Source: Ruegeria pomeroyi
Lineage (GTDB): Bacteria > Pseudomonadota > Alphaproteobacteria > Rhodobacterales > Rhodobacteraceae
DNA length: 64,000 nucleotides
Direction of reading: 5' to 3'
NCBI RefSeq assembly: GCF_021405525.1
Contig: NZ_JAGQAG010000001.1
Location: 868,001-932,000, forward strand
The notes beneath the pieces were generated by a model, which did no database searches, was not told where the DNA came from, and worked only from the letters and a program-made list of their open reading frames with translations. Below, one piece after another: positions 17,199 to 24,512 of the stretch (the stretch's first letter is position 1; each line of letters begins with the position of its first letter). The translations under genes were made by a program, and so were the position numbers.

Positions 17199-17226
17199 TG
17201 ATCCAACCTGAGAGCTGGTGCGTAAA
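17199..17226 (+). promoter_or_regulatory. Sigma-E promoter of FAD oxidoreductase-Cfa operon
   Basis: TGATCC (17199-17204), 16 bp, then CGTAAA (17221-17226). The predicted start is about 26 bp before ATG 17258. Together with the minus-strand copy 40 bp away it forms a divergent sigma-E control region. Confidence 0.75.
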
Positions 17227-17257
17227 TGCTTAAAGACGTTGGAAACACGAGGACGGA

Positions 17258-18601
17258 ATGTTTGATCAGACCCAGGGGCCGCGTAAAAAGATCGCCATAA
17301 TCGGAGGCGGCATCTCTGGCCTTTCCGCCGCGTATTACCTTACGCCATATCACGATGTCACCCTGTTCGAGGCCGCGCCCAGGCTCGGCGGGCATGCGCG
17401 CACCGTGATGGCAGGCAGGAATGGCGACCAACCGGTCGATACCGGGTTCATCGTTTTCAACTACGTGACCTATCCTTACCTGACACGCTTATTTCGCGAG
17501 CTCGACGTGCCGGTCATCAAAAGTGAGATGAGTTTTGGTGCCAGCATCAACGACGGTTGGCTGGAATATGGCCTGTCGAACATGGGCGCGATCACGGCAC
17601 AGAAAAGCAACCTGCTGCGCCCGCAATTCTACAAGATGATCGCCGACATCATCCGGTTCGGAAAGAACGCAGAAGCTGCTGCTAAGGATGATGGCAAAAC
17701 CATCGGGCAACTCGTTGACGATCTGGGATTGGGGGACTGGTTTCGAAACAACTATCTGATGCCGATGTGCGGAGCGATCTGGTCGACACCAATGGGCGAG
17801 ATTGATCAATTTCCGGCGAAATCGCTGGTGCGGTTCTTCCGCAATCACGCTCTTCTGGCGGGTGCCGGTGAACATCAATGGTGGACCGTCAAGGGCGGAA
17901 GCATCGAGTATGTGCGCAGGTTGGAGGCAGCACTGATCGCTCGGGGCTGCACGATCCGCACCAACACGTCCGTCCGACATGTTCAAAGAGATGCCTTCGA
18001 GGTTCGCATCGTCGCTGGCGGTGATGCCCCGGAGTCCTTTGATGAAGTGGTTCTGACCTGCCATTCCGACCAGGCCCTGGGCATGCTGGGGGAGGACGCC
18101 ACCCGTGCCGAGCTGGAGGCACTGGGTTCCATCCGTTATCAGCCCAACACCGCCGTCTTGCATTGTGACACACGACAGATGCCTAGGCGCCGGGCCTGCT
18201 GGTCAAGCTGGTCCTACCGCTCTCAGGAGGGCAGTATCGGCGTCACCTACTGGATGAACAAGCTGCAGAGCATCCCTCAGACTGATCCACTGTTTGTCAC
18301 CCTGAACCCATCGATCGAGATCCCTCAGGAGGCGATCTATGACGAGGTGGAGTTTGCCCATCCTGTCTTTGACAGCGCCGCTTTGAAGGCCCAGCAGGCC
18401 ATTCGGGAGATGCAGGGCCTCAATCGGACCTGGTTTGCAGGCGCCTGGAACCGGCACGGTTTCCACGAGGATGGCATTGCCAGCGCCCTGCGTGTCGTGC
18501 GTGGGCTCAATGAACGTCACCAATTCAAAGGAATGGAAAATGCGCTTCACCAACAAGGCCTTGAGATCGAATTTCCTGTCGACCTGCGAGCAACTGCGTG
18601 A
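17258..18601 (+). CDS. FAD/NAD-binding oxidoreductase (amine-oxidase fold, COG2907 type)
   Basis: This 447-residue flavoprotein has an N-terminal dinucleotide site (KIAIIGGGISGLSAAYYL, residues 11-28) and GGHARTV typical of the amine oxidase/desaturase superfamily. Later it has TGFIVFN, GGSIEYVRRLEAAL and the C-terminal FAGAWNRHGFHEDGIASALRV flavin contact. Proteins of this group accompany Cfa-like methyltransferases; in R. sphaeroides related sigma-E genes have been tied to methylated furan fatty acid formation, where a desaturase-like step would fit this fold. GAGGA lies 5 bp before the ATG. It overlaps the next gene by about 60 bp. Confidence 0.85.
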   Translation: MFDQTQGPRKKIAIIGGGISGLSAAYYLTPYHDVTLFEAAPRLGGHARTVMAGRNGDQPVDTGFIVFNYVTYPYLTRLFRELDVPVIKSEMSFGASINDGWLEYGLSNMGAITAQKSNLLRPQFYKMIADIIRFGKNAEAAAKDDGKTIGQLVDDLGLGDWFRNNYLMPMCGAIWSTPMGEIDQFPAKSLVRFFRNHALLAGAGEHQWWTVKGGSIEYVRRLEAALIARGCTIRTNTSVRHVQRDAFEVRIVAGGDAPESFDEVVLTCHSDQALGMLGEDATRAELEALGSIRYQPNTAVLHCDTRQMPRRRACWSSWSYRSQEGSIGVTYWMNKLQSIPQTDPLFVTLNPSIEIPQEAIYDEVEFAHPVFDSAALKAQQAIREMQGLNRTWFAGAWNRHGFHEDGIASALRVVRGLNERHQFKGMENALHQQGLEIEFPVDLRATA

Positions 18602-19697
18602 CGGCCAACTGACCCTGCGAACGCCAGAGGGCGAACTCTATCGCTTCGGCCATACCGGGCCAGAGGTCGAAATGGTTATTCGTGATTGGTCTGCCGTGTC
18701 CGCCATGGCCGCACATGGGCAGGTCGGCCTGGGTGAAAGCTATGTTCATGGACTTTGGGACACATCCTCGATCGAGGGGCTGATGACCGTCGCGATGAAA
18801 AATCGCGAGCATTTTGGGGCATATGATAAGGCCAGTCCACTCAACAAGGCCAAGTTCCGGCTTGTAGACACGGTCCTCAGAGCGAATTCACGGAGCGGCG
18901 CGCGCAAGAATATCCGCTCTCACTATGACGTGGGCAACGAGTTTTATGCGCTGTGGCTGGATGAGGGGATGACATATTCGTCTGGGTTGTTCGACCTGAC
19001 CGACGATGACCTGGCTCACGCTCAAACCCGCAAGAATGCGCGCGCCCTGTCACGATTGGCATCCGGGGACCGCTTGCTTGAAATAGGCTGTGGTTGGGGC
19101 GGTTTCGCCGAGCAGGCCAGCACACATGGATATGATGTCACTGGTGTCACGATTTCCCGAAACCAGCACAGCTATGCAGAATGCCGCCTGGATGGGCGCG
19201 CGGACATCCAGTTGAGCGATTACCGTGACATCAATGGCCGGTACGACAACATCGTGTCGATCGAAATGGTAGAGGCGGTCGGAGCACGCTATTGGCCAAG
19301 CTACTTTGCCACCCTCAAACGCAATCTGGCCGAGGGCGGGCGCGTACTGTTGCAGGCGATCACCGTCAAGGACAGTTTCTTTGAGACCTACAAGAACTCG
19401 TCCGACTATATCCGCCAATATGTCTTTCCCGGGGGCATGCTGCTGTCGGACAGCGTGATCGCGACCCAGGCCAAGGGCGCGGGCCTTGCGGTGCGCGACA
19501 ATTTCGCCTTTGGGCAGGATTATGCCAGAACCTGCCGTATTTGGGCCGAACGCCTGAGTGCTCAAAAGCGAGAGATATCCGATTTGGGATATGGCGAAGG
19601 ATTCTTCCGGAACTGGCACTACTATCTTGAAATCTGTGCCGCGTCCTTTGCCGTGGGGCACACCAACGTCGTTCAGGTGGAGCTCGCTCATGCGTAG
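18540..19697 (+). CDS. Cfa-like SAM-dependent fatty acyl methyltransferase
   Basis: This 385-residue protein is of the cyclopropane-fatty-acyl-phospholipid synthase family. After an N-terminal lipid-binding region come SHYDVGNEFYALWLDEGMTYSSG, the SAM motif LEIGCGWGGFAE (near residues 182-193) and SIEMVEAVG. It would add a methyl group or a cyclopropane to membrane unsaturated acyl chains. ATG 18540 has AAAGGA 7 bp upstream; ATG 18510 is also in frame. It lies within the sigma-E operon. UfaM-like methylation is possible but cannot be separated from Cfa by reading alone. Confidence 0.87.
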   Translation: MRFTNKALRSNFLSTCEQLRDGQLTLRTPEGELYRFGHTGPEVEMVIRDWSAVSAMAAHGQVGLGESYVHGLWDTSSIEGLMTVAMKNREHFGAYDKASPLNKAKFRLVDTVLRANSRSGARKNIRSHYDVGNEFYALWLDEGMTYSSGLFDLTDDDLAHAQTRKNARALSRLASGDRLLEIGCGWGGFAEQASTHGYDVTGVTISRNQHSYAECRLDGRADIQLSDYRDINGRYDNIVSIEMVEAVGARYWPSYFATLKRNLAEGGRVLLQAITVKDSFFETYKNSSDYIRQYVFPGGMLLSDSVIATQAKGAGLAVRDNFAFGQDYARTCRIWAERLSAQKREISDLGYGEGFFRNWHYYLEICAASFAVGHTNVVQVELAHA

Positions 19698-20184
19698 CCT
19701 CTTGATCGTTATGGCCACGCTGCTTGTTCCCTTTGCTGCGCTGGCCTCTACCATCACTTCAGCTCTGCCGGGGGCGGAACTGCGCGGTGCAGCGACTTTT
19801 CGTTATGTCGGTTTCCCACTCTACGAGGCGCAGCTGTACACTAGGTCAGGCGCCCCGTTGGATTGGAGCAAGGATTTCGCGCTTGAACTGAAATACATGC
19901 GCGACCTGACCGGAAAAGACCTGGTCGAAGGTACCATGCGCGAGCTGAATCGCACCGGAGTCGACCTGCCGGTACGCGGACAGCTTGAGAAGTGCTTCCG
20001 CGATGTGAGCAAGGGCGACCGCTATGTCGCCGTGTCCAGCGGAAAGAACCAGATCGGGTTCTGGTTGAATGGGGACAGGGTATGCACACTCAGCTACCCC
20101 GAGATCAAAACCTACTTCATGGCGATTTTTCTGGGTGAGAACACACGGTCGAGCTCCTTTACTCGGAAACTGAAGGGCGAGTGA
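19690..20184 (+). CDS. Exported chalcone-isomerase-like domain protein
   Basis: This 164-residue protein has a signal peptide (residues 1-19). A CHASRI/chalcone-isomerase-like fold is suggested by LRGAATFRYVGFPLYEAQLYT, LELKYMRDLTGKDLVEGTMREL and YVAVSSGKNQIGFWLNGDRVC. Bacterial members bind fatty acids or are of unknown role. It overlaps the Cfa-like gene by 8 bp and the MFS gene by one base. A periplasmic lipid-handling role in the sigma-E response is an inference. Confidence 0.72.
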   Translation: MRSLLIVMATLLVPFAALASTITSALPGAELRGAATFRYVGFPLYEAQLYTRSGAPLDWSKDFALELKYMRDLTGKDLVEGTMRELNRTGVDLPVRGQLEKCFRDVSKGDRYVAVSSGKNQIGFWLNGDRVCTLSYPEIKTYFMAIFLGENTRSSSFTRKLKGE

Positions 20185-21410
20185 TGATTTACCCGCGTGT
20201 CAGCCTCTATGCGCTGATGCTGGCCGCGGCCGGCATCCCTCTCTATATTCATCTGCCTAGGTTTGCTTCGGTGGAGCTTGGCATTGGTCTTGGTGCGATC
20301 GGTGCGATCCTGTTGGCGATACGGTTGGTTGATCTTGTCCAGGACCCGCTGATCGGCTGGGCGATCGACCGATGGCCACGCGCTCAAAGCCTGTTTGCCG
20401 TGGCTGCCGCCCTTGGGTTGGCGATCGGCTTTCCGTTGCTTTTTGCGACGCAACCGGGGTCAAGCGTTGTGGCGCGTCTTTTGGTGATCCTTGTGCTGCT
20501 GTTCTCGGCATATAGCTTGGGCATGATCTTGCTCTATGGGCGCAGCGCAACCCTGGCTGCGGAGCCCACACCGCGCGAATTGATGCGGCTGGCGGCGTAT
20601 CGCGAGGCCGGTATGTTGGCGGGAGTGATCGTTGCGGCCATTGCTCCGGCGATCCTGGTCACTCTGGGAGCAGCCGAACAAGGTTATGGTGCGTTTGGAC
20701 TGTTTCTCGGAGCTATCGCATTGGGCACTGCGGTGCTTACTTTACCAATTTGGCGCCGGGAACCGCTCCAGGCGGAACGTCTTTCACTCGTTGGTCTTCG
20801 TCAGGCTGGGGCTATGCGGCTTTTGACCCTTGCCTTGGTGAATAGCCTGCCGGTGGCGATTACTTCTACCTTGTTCCTTTTCTTCGTCGAGGACCGCCTA
20901 CAGCTGGCAGGCAAAGCAGGCCCCTTGTTGATCCTATTCTTTCTCAGCGCGGGTTTCAGCGTGCCGTTTTGGGTGTGGACAAGCCAAAAGATGGGGGCGA
21001 AAGCGACGCTGATGATCGCCATGCCGTTGGCCATTCTAGGCTTTGTCGGTGCAGCATTCCTAGCTCCCGGTAACCTGATCGGATTCGCTGCGATTTGCCT
21101 GGCCTCCGGCGCCGCTCTGGGAGCCGACATGGTCATTCTGCCGACCATGTTTTCGGTGGCACTGACAAAAGCGGGGCTCGAAGCGTCGGCGGCCTTCGGT
21201 ATCTGGTCCTTCGCAGGCAAGCTTGGCCTTGCATTGGCTGCGTTCCTAACGTTGCCGTTGCTTGAGTTCAGCGGTTTTGTACCGGGCGCGTCAAACAGCG
21301 CCGCCGCGTTGGGTGCGCTCAACGTCTCTTACGCCGTCTTCCCATGTCTCCTGAAACTTGGCGCATTGGCACTTGTTCTTGCGCTTCCCACAGAGAACCA
21401 AATCGCATGA
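20184..21410 (+). CDS. MFS transporter of the GPH (sugar/cation symporter-like) type
   Basis: This 408-residue protein has about twelve membrane helices, an early LGAIGAILLAIRLVDLVQDPLIGWAIDR loop typical of GPH/MelB-like carriers and a central loop after helix 6. The start is in a TGATG junction with the previous gene; GTG 20181 is an alternative. In comparable loci such carriers accompany Cfa-like and DUF3833 genes. The substrate is unknown and need not be a sugar; a lipid or lipid precursor is possible. Confidence 0.75.
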   Translation: MIYPRVSLYALMLAAAGIPLYIHLPRFASVELGIGLGAIGAILLAIRLVDLVQDPLIGWAIDRWPRAQSLFAVAAALGLAIGFPLLFATQPGSSVVARLLVILVLLFSAYSLGMILLYGRSATLAAEPTPRELMRLAAYREAGMLAGVIVAAIAPAILVTLGAAEQGYGAFGLFLGAIALGTAVLTLPIWRREPLQAERLSLVGLRQAGAMRLLTLALVNSLPVAITSTLFLFFVEDRLQLAGKAGPLLILFFLSAGFSVPFWVWTSQKMGAKATLMIAMPLAILGFVGAAFLAPGNLIGFAAICLASGAALGADMVILPTMFSVALTKAGLEASAAFGIWSFAGKLGLALAAFLTLPLLEFSGFVPGASNSAAALGALNVSYAVFPCLLKLGALALVLALPTENQIA

Positions 21411-21967
21411 AGCTTCTCACCACTCTGCTAGTTCTGGTCATTCTGATCATGGCCGCAAAATCCCTGTTTCTGAGCTTTCGGGCGCAGAAACCGTCCAATT
21501 ATGCCGACACCGGGCCCGTCTTTACCCTAAAGACCCATCTTTCGGGCGAGTTCTTGTCCGAGGGCCTGATTTATGGGCCGACCGGCAAGATGACCAACAG
21601 TTTCGTAGCCCGGATGGTTGGTGAGTGGGATGGGGACACTGGTACGTTGAGCGAGGAATTCACCTATTCCAACGGCAAGCAGCAAAGCCGCAAATGGTTC
21701 CTGAAGCTTGGCGAGGGCAACAGCTTCACGGCAATCGCCGATGACATTGTCGGAGAGGCCAGGGGCACCATGTCCGGAGCGACCGTCAAGATGGAATACC
21801 AGATCGTTTTGCCAGAAGACGCGGGCGGGCATCGCCTGACCGCGACCGACTGGCTATATCTTACCGAAAATGGTGTCATCATGAACAAATCCGAGATGCG
21901 CAAGTTCGGTATCAAGGTGGCAGAACTGATTGCAACCATACGCCCGAATCCCGGTGAAGGACGCTGA
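21407..21967 (+). CDS. DUF3833-family lipocalin-like protein
   Basis: This 186-residue protein has an N-terminal membrane anchor or uncleaved signal (residues 3-20). A beta-rich domain follows with FTLKTHLSGEFLSEGLIYGPTGK, FVARMVGEWDGDTGTLSEEF and MEYQIVLPEDAGGHRLTATDWLYLTENG. It starts in an ATGA overlap with the MFS gene. DUF3833 proteins have no assigned activity; a lipocalin-like barrel is suggested by the pattern of short strands. It travels with the sigma-E lipid genes. Confidence 0.78.
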   Translation: MKLLTTLLVLVILIMAAKSLFLSFRAQKPSNYADTGPVFTLKTHLSGEFLSEGLIYGPTGKMTNSFVARMVGEWDGDTGTLSEEFTYSNGKQQSRKWFLKLGEGNSFTAIADDIVGEARGTMSGATVKMEYQIVLPEDAGGHRLTATDWLYLTENGVIMNKSEMRKFGIKVAELIATIRPNPGEGR

Positions 21968-22001
21968 TCGCCCACCTAAGCGCGCGCACGGAGAAATCGG
22001 C

Positions 22002-22739
22002 ATGTCACACCAGAAAACACCCTATCTCGCCGTTGCGGTGACGCTGGCTTCGATCGCGTTTGCCCTGTCGCCGCTGATGACTCGCGAGTTTGCAGGTTTT
22101 CGCCCCGAGCAGTTTCCCGTGGTCTTGGACTTCTGGCCGGTTCAGCCCGCGGGCTGGGCGTTTGGCATCTGGGGAGTGATCTATGTCTGGTTGATTCTTG
22201 GGGCGATTTGGGGGCTTGTGAACGCGCGGCGCGATTTCGACTGGGAGCGTATGCGGGCGCCGCTATTGGTGAGCCTTGGTCTGGGAACCTTCTGGATCGC
22301 GGTGGCCAACGCGTCGCCGCTGCTTGCAACGTTCATGATCGGTGCAATGGCGGCGTTTGCTATTGCCGCCATGCTGCGCGCAGGAACCACGGCCGCTATT
22401 TGGCAAGCTGCGCCGGTGGCGCTCTATGCGGGATGGTTGACGGTGGCAACCGGCGTGGCGACGGGCGTGGTTCTCGGCGGTTACGGTGTTCTGACCGCTC
22501 AAGTATCGGCTCTGGTGATGCTTGTGGCAGTCCTGGTCGTCGCCTTGATCGTCCAGAGCGCGCGGCCAGCTGAATGGGCCTATCCGCTCGCAGTCATTTG
22601 GGCGCTTGCTGGAGTTATCGCGGCAAATGTCGCGTTAGCAAACTGGTCGGTGATTTTGCTGGCCACAGTCGGGATCGTGGCGCTGGCGCTTGGCTTCTTG
22701 CTGCGCGGAGGACCGCGTAGCTTGCGGTGGAAGAATTAG
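22002..22739 (+). CDS. TspO/MBR-like integral membrane protein
   Basis: This 245-residue membrane protein has about seven helices. Resemblance to the tryptophan-rich sensory protein family includes WPVQPAGWAFGIWGVIYVWLI (residues 47-67), then APVALYAGWLTVAT and a late VIWALAGVIAANVALANWSVI. It is longer than canonical TspO (about 160 residues), like the extended group found in Cfa/DUF3833 clusters. GGAGAAA precedes the ATG. TspO of Rhodobacter binds tetrapyrroles and modulates photosynthesis genes; whether this protein does so is unknown. Confidence 0.65.
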   Translation: MSHQKTPYLAVAVTLASIAFALSPLMTREFAGFRPEQFPVVLDFWPVQPAGWAFGIWGVIYVWLILGAIWGLVNARRDFDWERMRAPLLVSLGLGTFWIAVANASPLLATFMIGAMAAFAIAAMLRAGTTAAIWQAAPVALYAGWLTVATGVATGVVLGGYGVLTAQVSALVMLVAVLVVALIVQSARPAEWAYPLAVIWALAGVIAANVALANWSVILLATVGIVALALGFLLRGGPRSLRWKN

Positions 22740-22751
22740 GGGTGAATTCTA

Positions 22752-22766
22752 GCGCTCTGCGAGCGC
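22752..22766. terminator. Short hairpin between convergent genes
   Basis: GCGCTC-TGC-GAGCGC forms a 6-bp stem between the converging TspO-like and SH3 genes. There is no clear T-run, so termination strength is doubtful. Confidence 0.3.
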
Positions 22767-22767
22767 C

Positions 22768-23292
22768 TCATTCGCGAAGTTCGTCGGCGCCCACGCCCCA
22801 AAGGTTTTCCTTTGGGGCCCAGCCGCGATACCCGCCGGCAGAAATACGGCACCAGTCCTGTGTGCAACTACCCAATCGGGCCACCACGCCCATCTCAAAA
22901 TGGGCGGCGACTTGAGAGGCCGGGTCGGGGCGAGCGTAGAGTGGCATCATGTCCCTTTCCACAAGCACCGTACGCACACCCGACAGCAGCGCATAGTGAA
23001 CCCAGCCGCCAGCGCCGTCTCGATCCTGGACCTTGCGCCAATGTCCATGTTCGGCAGTAATCTGCAAAGGCATATCGCGCCGCTTGAACACCCAGTCGAT
23101 CCGATGGGTCAGCGACGGGCCGCGCCGAACGTTACCTTCGTTCGCCTTCATCGAAACAAATCGGGGAATCGGCAGATTGGTCACCGTGCCACGCTTGGCT
23201 TCTTCCGCTACCGGAGCGCCTGGTACCATGGCTATGAATGTCGAAAGGATAGCCGCCACCAATGGGCGCATGAAACTGCTGTAACCTGTCAC
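22768..23292 (-). CDS. Exported SH3-domain protein
   Basis: This protein of about 174 residues has a signal peptide (FMRPLVAAILSTFIAMVPGAPVAE) and two SH3-like repeats. The first is VSMKANEGNVRRGPSLTHRIDWVFKRRDMPLQI; the second is MMPLYARPDPASQVAAHFEMGVVARLGSC...WCRISAGGYRGWAPKENLWGV. Such proteins bind peptidoglycan or act as periplasmic scaffolds. GTG 23292 has GGCAGG upstream, while ATG 23271 is a shorter alternative that still includes the signal. Divergent from the hydroxyacid dehydrogenase gene. Confidence 0.75.
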   Translation of the reverse strand: MTGYSSFMRPLVAAILSTFIAMVPGAPVAEEAKRGTVTNLPIPRFVSMKANEGNVRRGPSLTHRIDWVFKRRDMPLQITAEHGHWRKVQDRDGAGGWVHYALLSGVRTVLVERDMMPLYARPDPASQVAAHFEMGVVARLGSCTQDWCRISAGGYRGWAPKENLWGVGADELRE

Positions 23293-23429
23293 TGTCTGCC
23301 TGCCGGAATGTCTGCCTGCTCAATCGGAAAAAGCCTGCGTCATTTGCGCATGGGGTTCTTGTGCCCCGCTCTCTCCTGCGCCACGATGCCATGGCGCGCA
23401 CCGAATTGCAAAGCCGTGGGAGAGCTCAA

Positions 23430-24416
23430 GTGCCAAGAGAACGTCTGAGTGTTGTCGTAACGCGACGGTTGCCCGAGGTGGTGGAAACCCGCCTGAGCGA
23501 ACTGTTCAATGTCCGTCTGCGGGATGACGACACGCCAATGTCGCGCGACGAGCTGGCCGCGGCCCTGCGCGAGGCCGATGTGCTGGTGCCGACGCTGAAC
23601 GACCGCATCGACGCGGGCCTGCTGGCGCAGGCGGGCGAGCGGTTGCGGTTGATTGCCAATTACGGGGCCGGGGTCGATCACATTGACGTGGCCACGGCAC
23701 GTCAGCGCGGCATTCTGGTTTCGAACACGCCGGGTGTGCTGACCGACGACACCGCTGACATGACCATGGCGCTGATTCTCGCCGTCACCCGCCGGATCCC
23801 CGAAGGGCTGGCGGTCATGCAAAAGAACGAATGGACCGGCTGGGCGCCCACCGCGCTCTTGGGCGGGCGCGTCGGTGGACGTCGGCTTGGTATTCTTGGC
23901 ATGGGCCGCATCGGTCAGGCGGTGGCCCGTCGCGCCAGTGCCTTTGGCATGCAGATCCACTATCACAACCGCCGCCGGCTGCGGCCCGAGGTCGAGGATG
24001 CACTGGAAGCGACCTGGTGGGACAGCCTTGACCAGATGATCGCACGAATGGACGTGATCTCGGTCAACTGCCCGTCGACGCCCTCGACCTTTCACCTGAT
24101 GAACGCGCGGCGTCTGAAGCTGATGAAACCCTCGGGTGTCATCGTCAACACCTCGCGTGGTGAGGTGATCGACGAGAACGCGCTGACCCGGATGATTCGC
24201 GCGGGCGAGATTGCCGGGGCGGGGCTGGACGTCTACGAACACGGCACCCAGGTGAACCCGCGTCTGCGCGAATTGCCCAATGTCGTGCTGTTGCCGCATA
24301 TGGGCTCGGCCACGCTGGAGGGTCGGATCGAGATGGGCGAGAAGGTGATCATCAATATCAAGACCTTCGCCGACGGTCATCGCCCACCCGATCAGGTGGT
24401 GCCCGCGATGCTCTGA
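23430..24416 (+). CDS. D-2-hydroxyacid dehydrogenase (glyoxylate/hydroxypyruvate reductase type)
   Basis: This 328-residue NAD(P)H-dependent enzyme reduces 2-keto acids such as glyoxylate or hydroxypyruvate. It has the Rossmann motif LGILGMGRIGQAVARRA, catalytic Arg in NTSRGEVID, Glu near LDVYEHGTQVNPRL and His in LPHMGSATLEGR. GTG 23430 is chosen because a strong GGGAGAG lies 5 bp before it; the longer frames from 23361 or 23391 lack a ribosome site. It stands alone before the gamma-glutamyltransferase gene. Confidence 0.87.
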   Translation: MPRERLSVVVTRRLPEVVETRLSELFNVRLRDDDTPMSRDELAAALREADVLVPTLNDRIDAGLLAQAGERLRLIANYGAGVDHIDVATARQRGILVSNTPGVLTDDTADMTMALILAVTRRIPEGLAVMQKNEWTGWAPTALLGGRVGGRRLGILGMGRIGQAVARRASAFGMQIHYHNRRRLRPEVEDALEATWWDSLDQMIARMDVISVNCPSTPSTFHLMNARRLKLMKPSGVIVNTSRGEVIDENALTRMIRAGEIAGAGLDVYEHGTQVNPRLRELPNVVLLPHMGSATLEGRIEMGEKVIINIKTFADGHRPPDQVVPAML

Positions 24417-24512
24417 GCCGCCAAGGTGGATAGAGCCGAACAGCCTTAGATTGTATCGTCCCCGCATCGCTGTCAGGATGAACGCGGTAACGCGACAGCA
24501 GGGAGAGTGACG

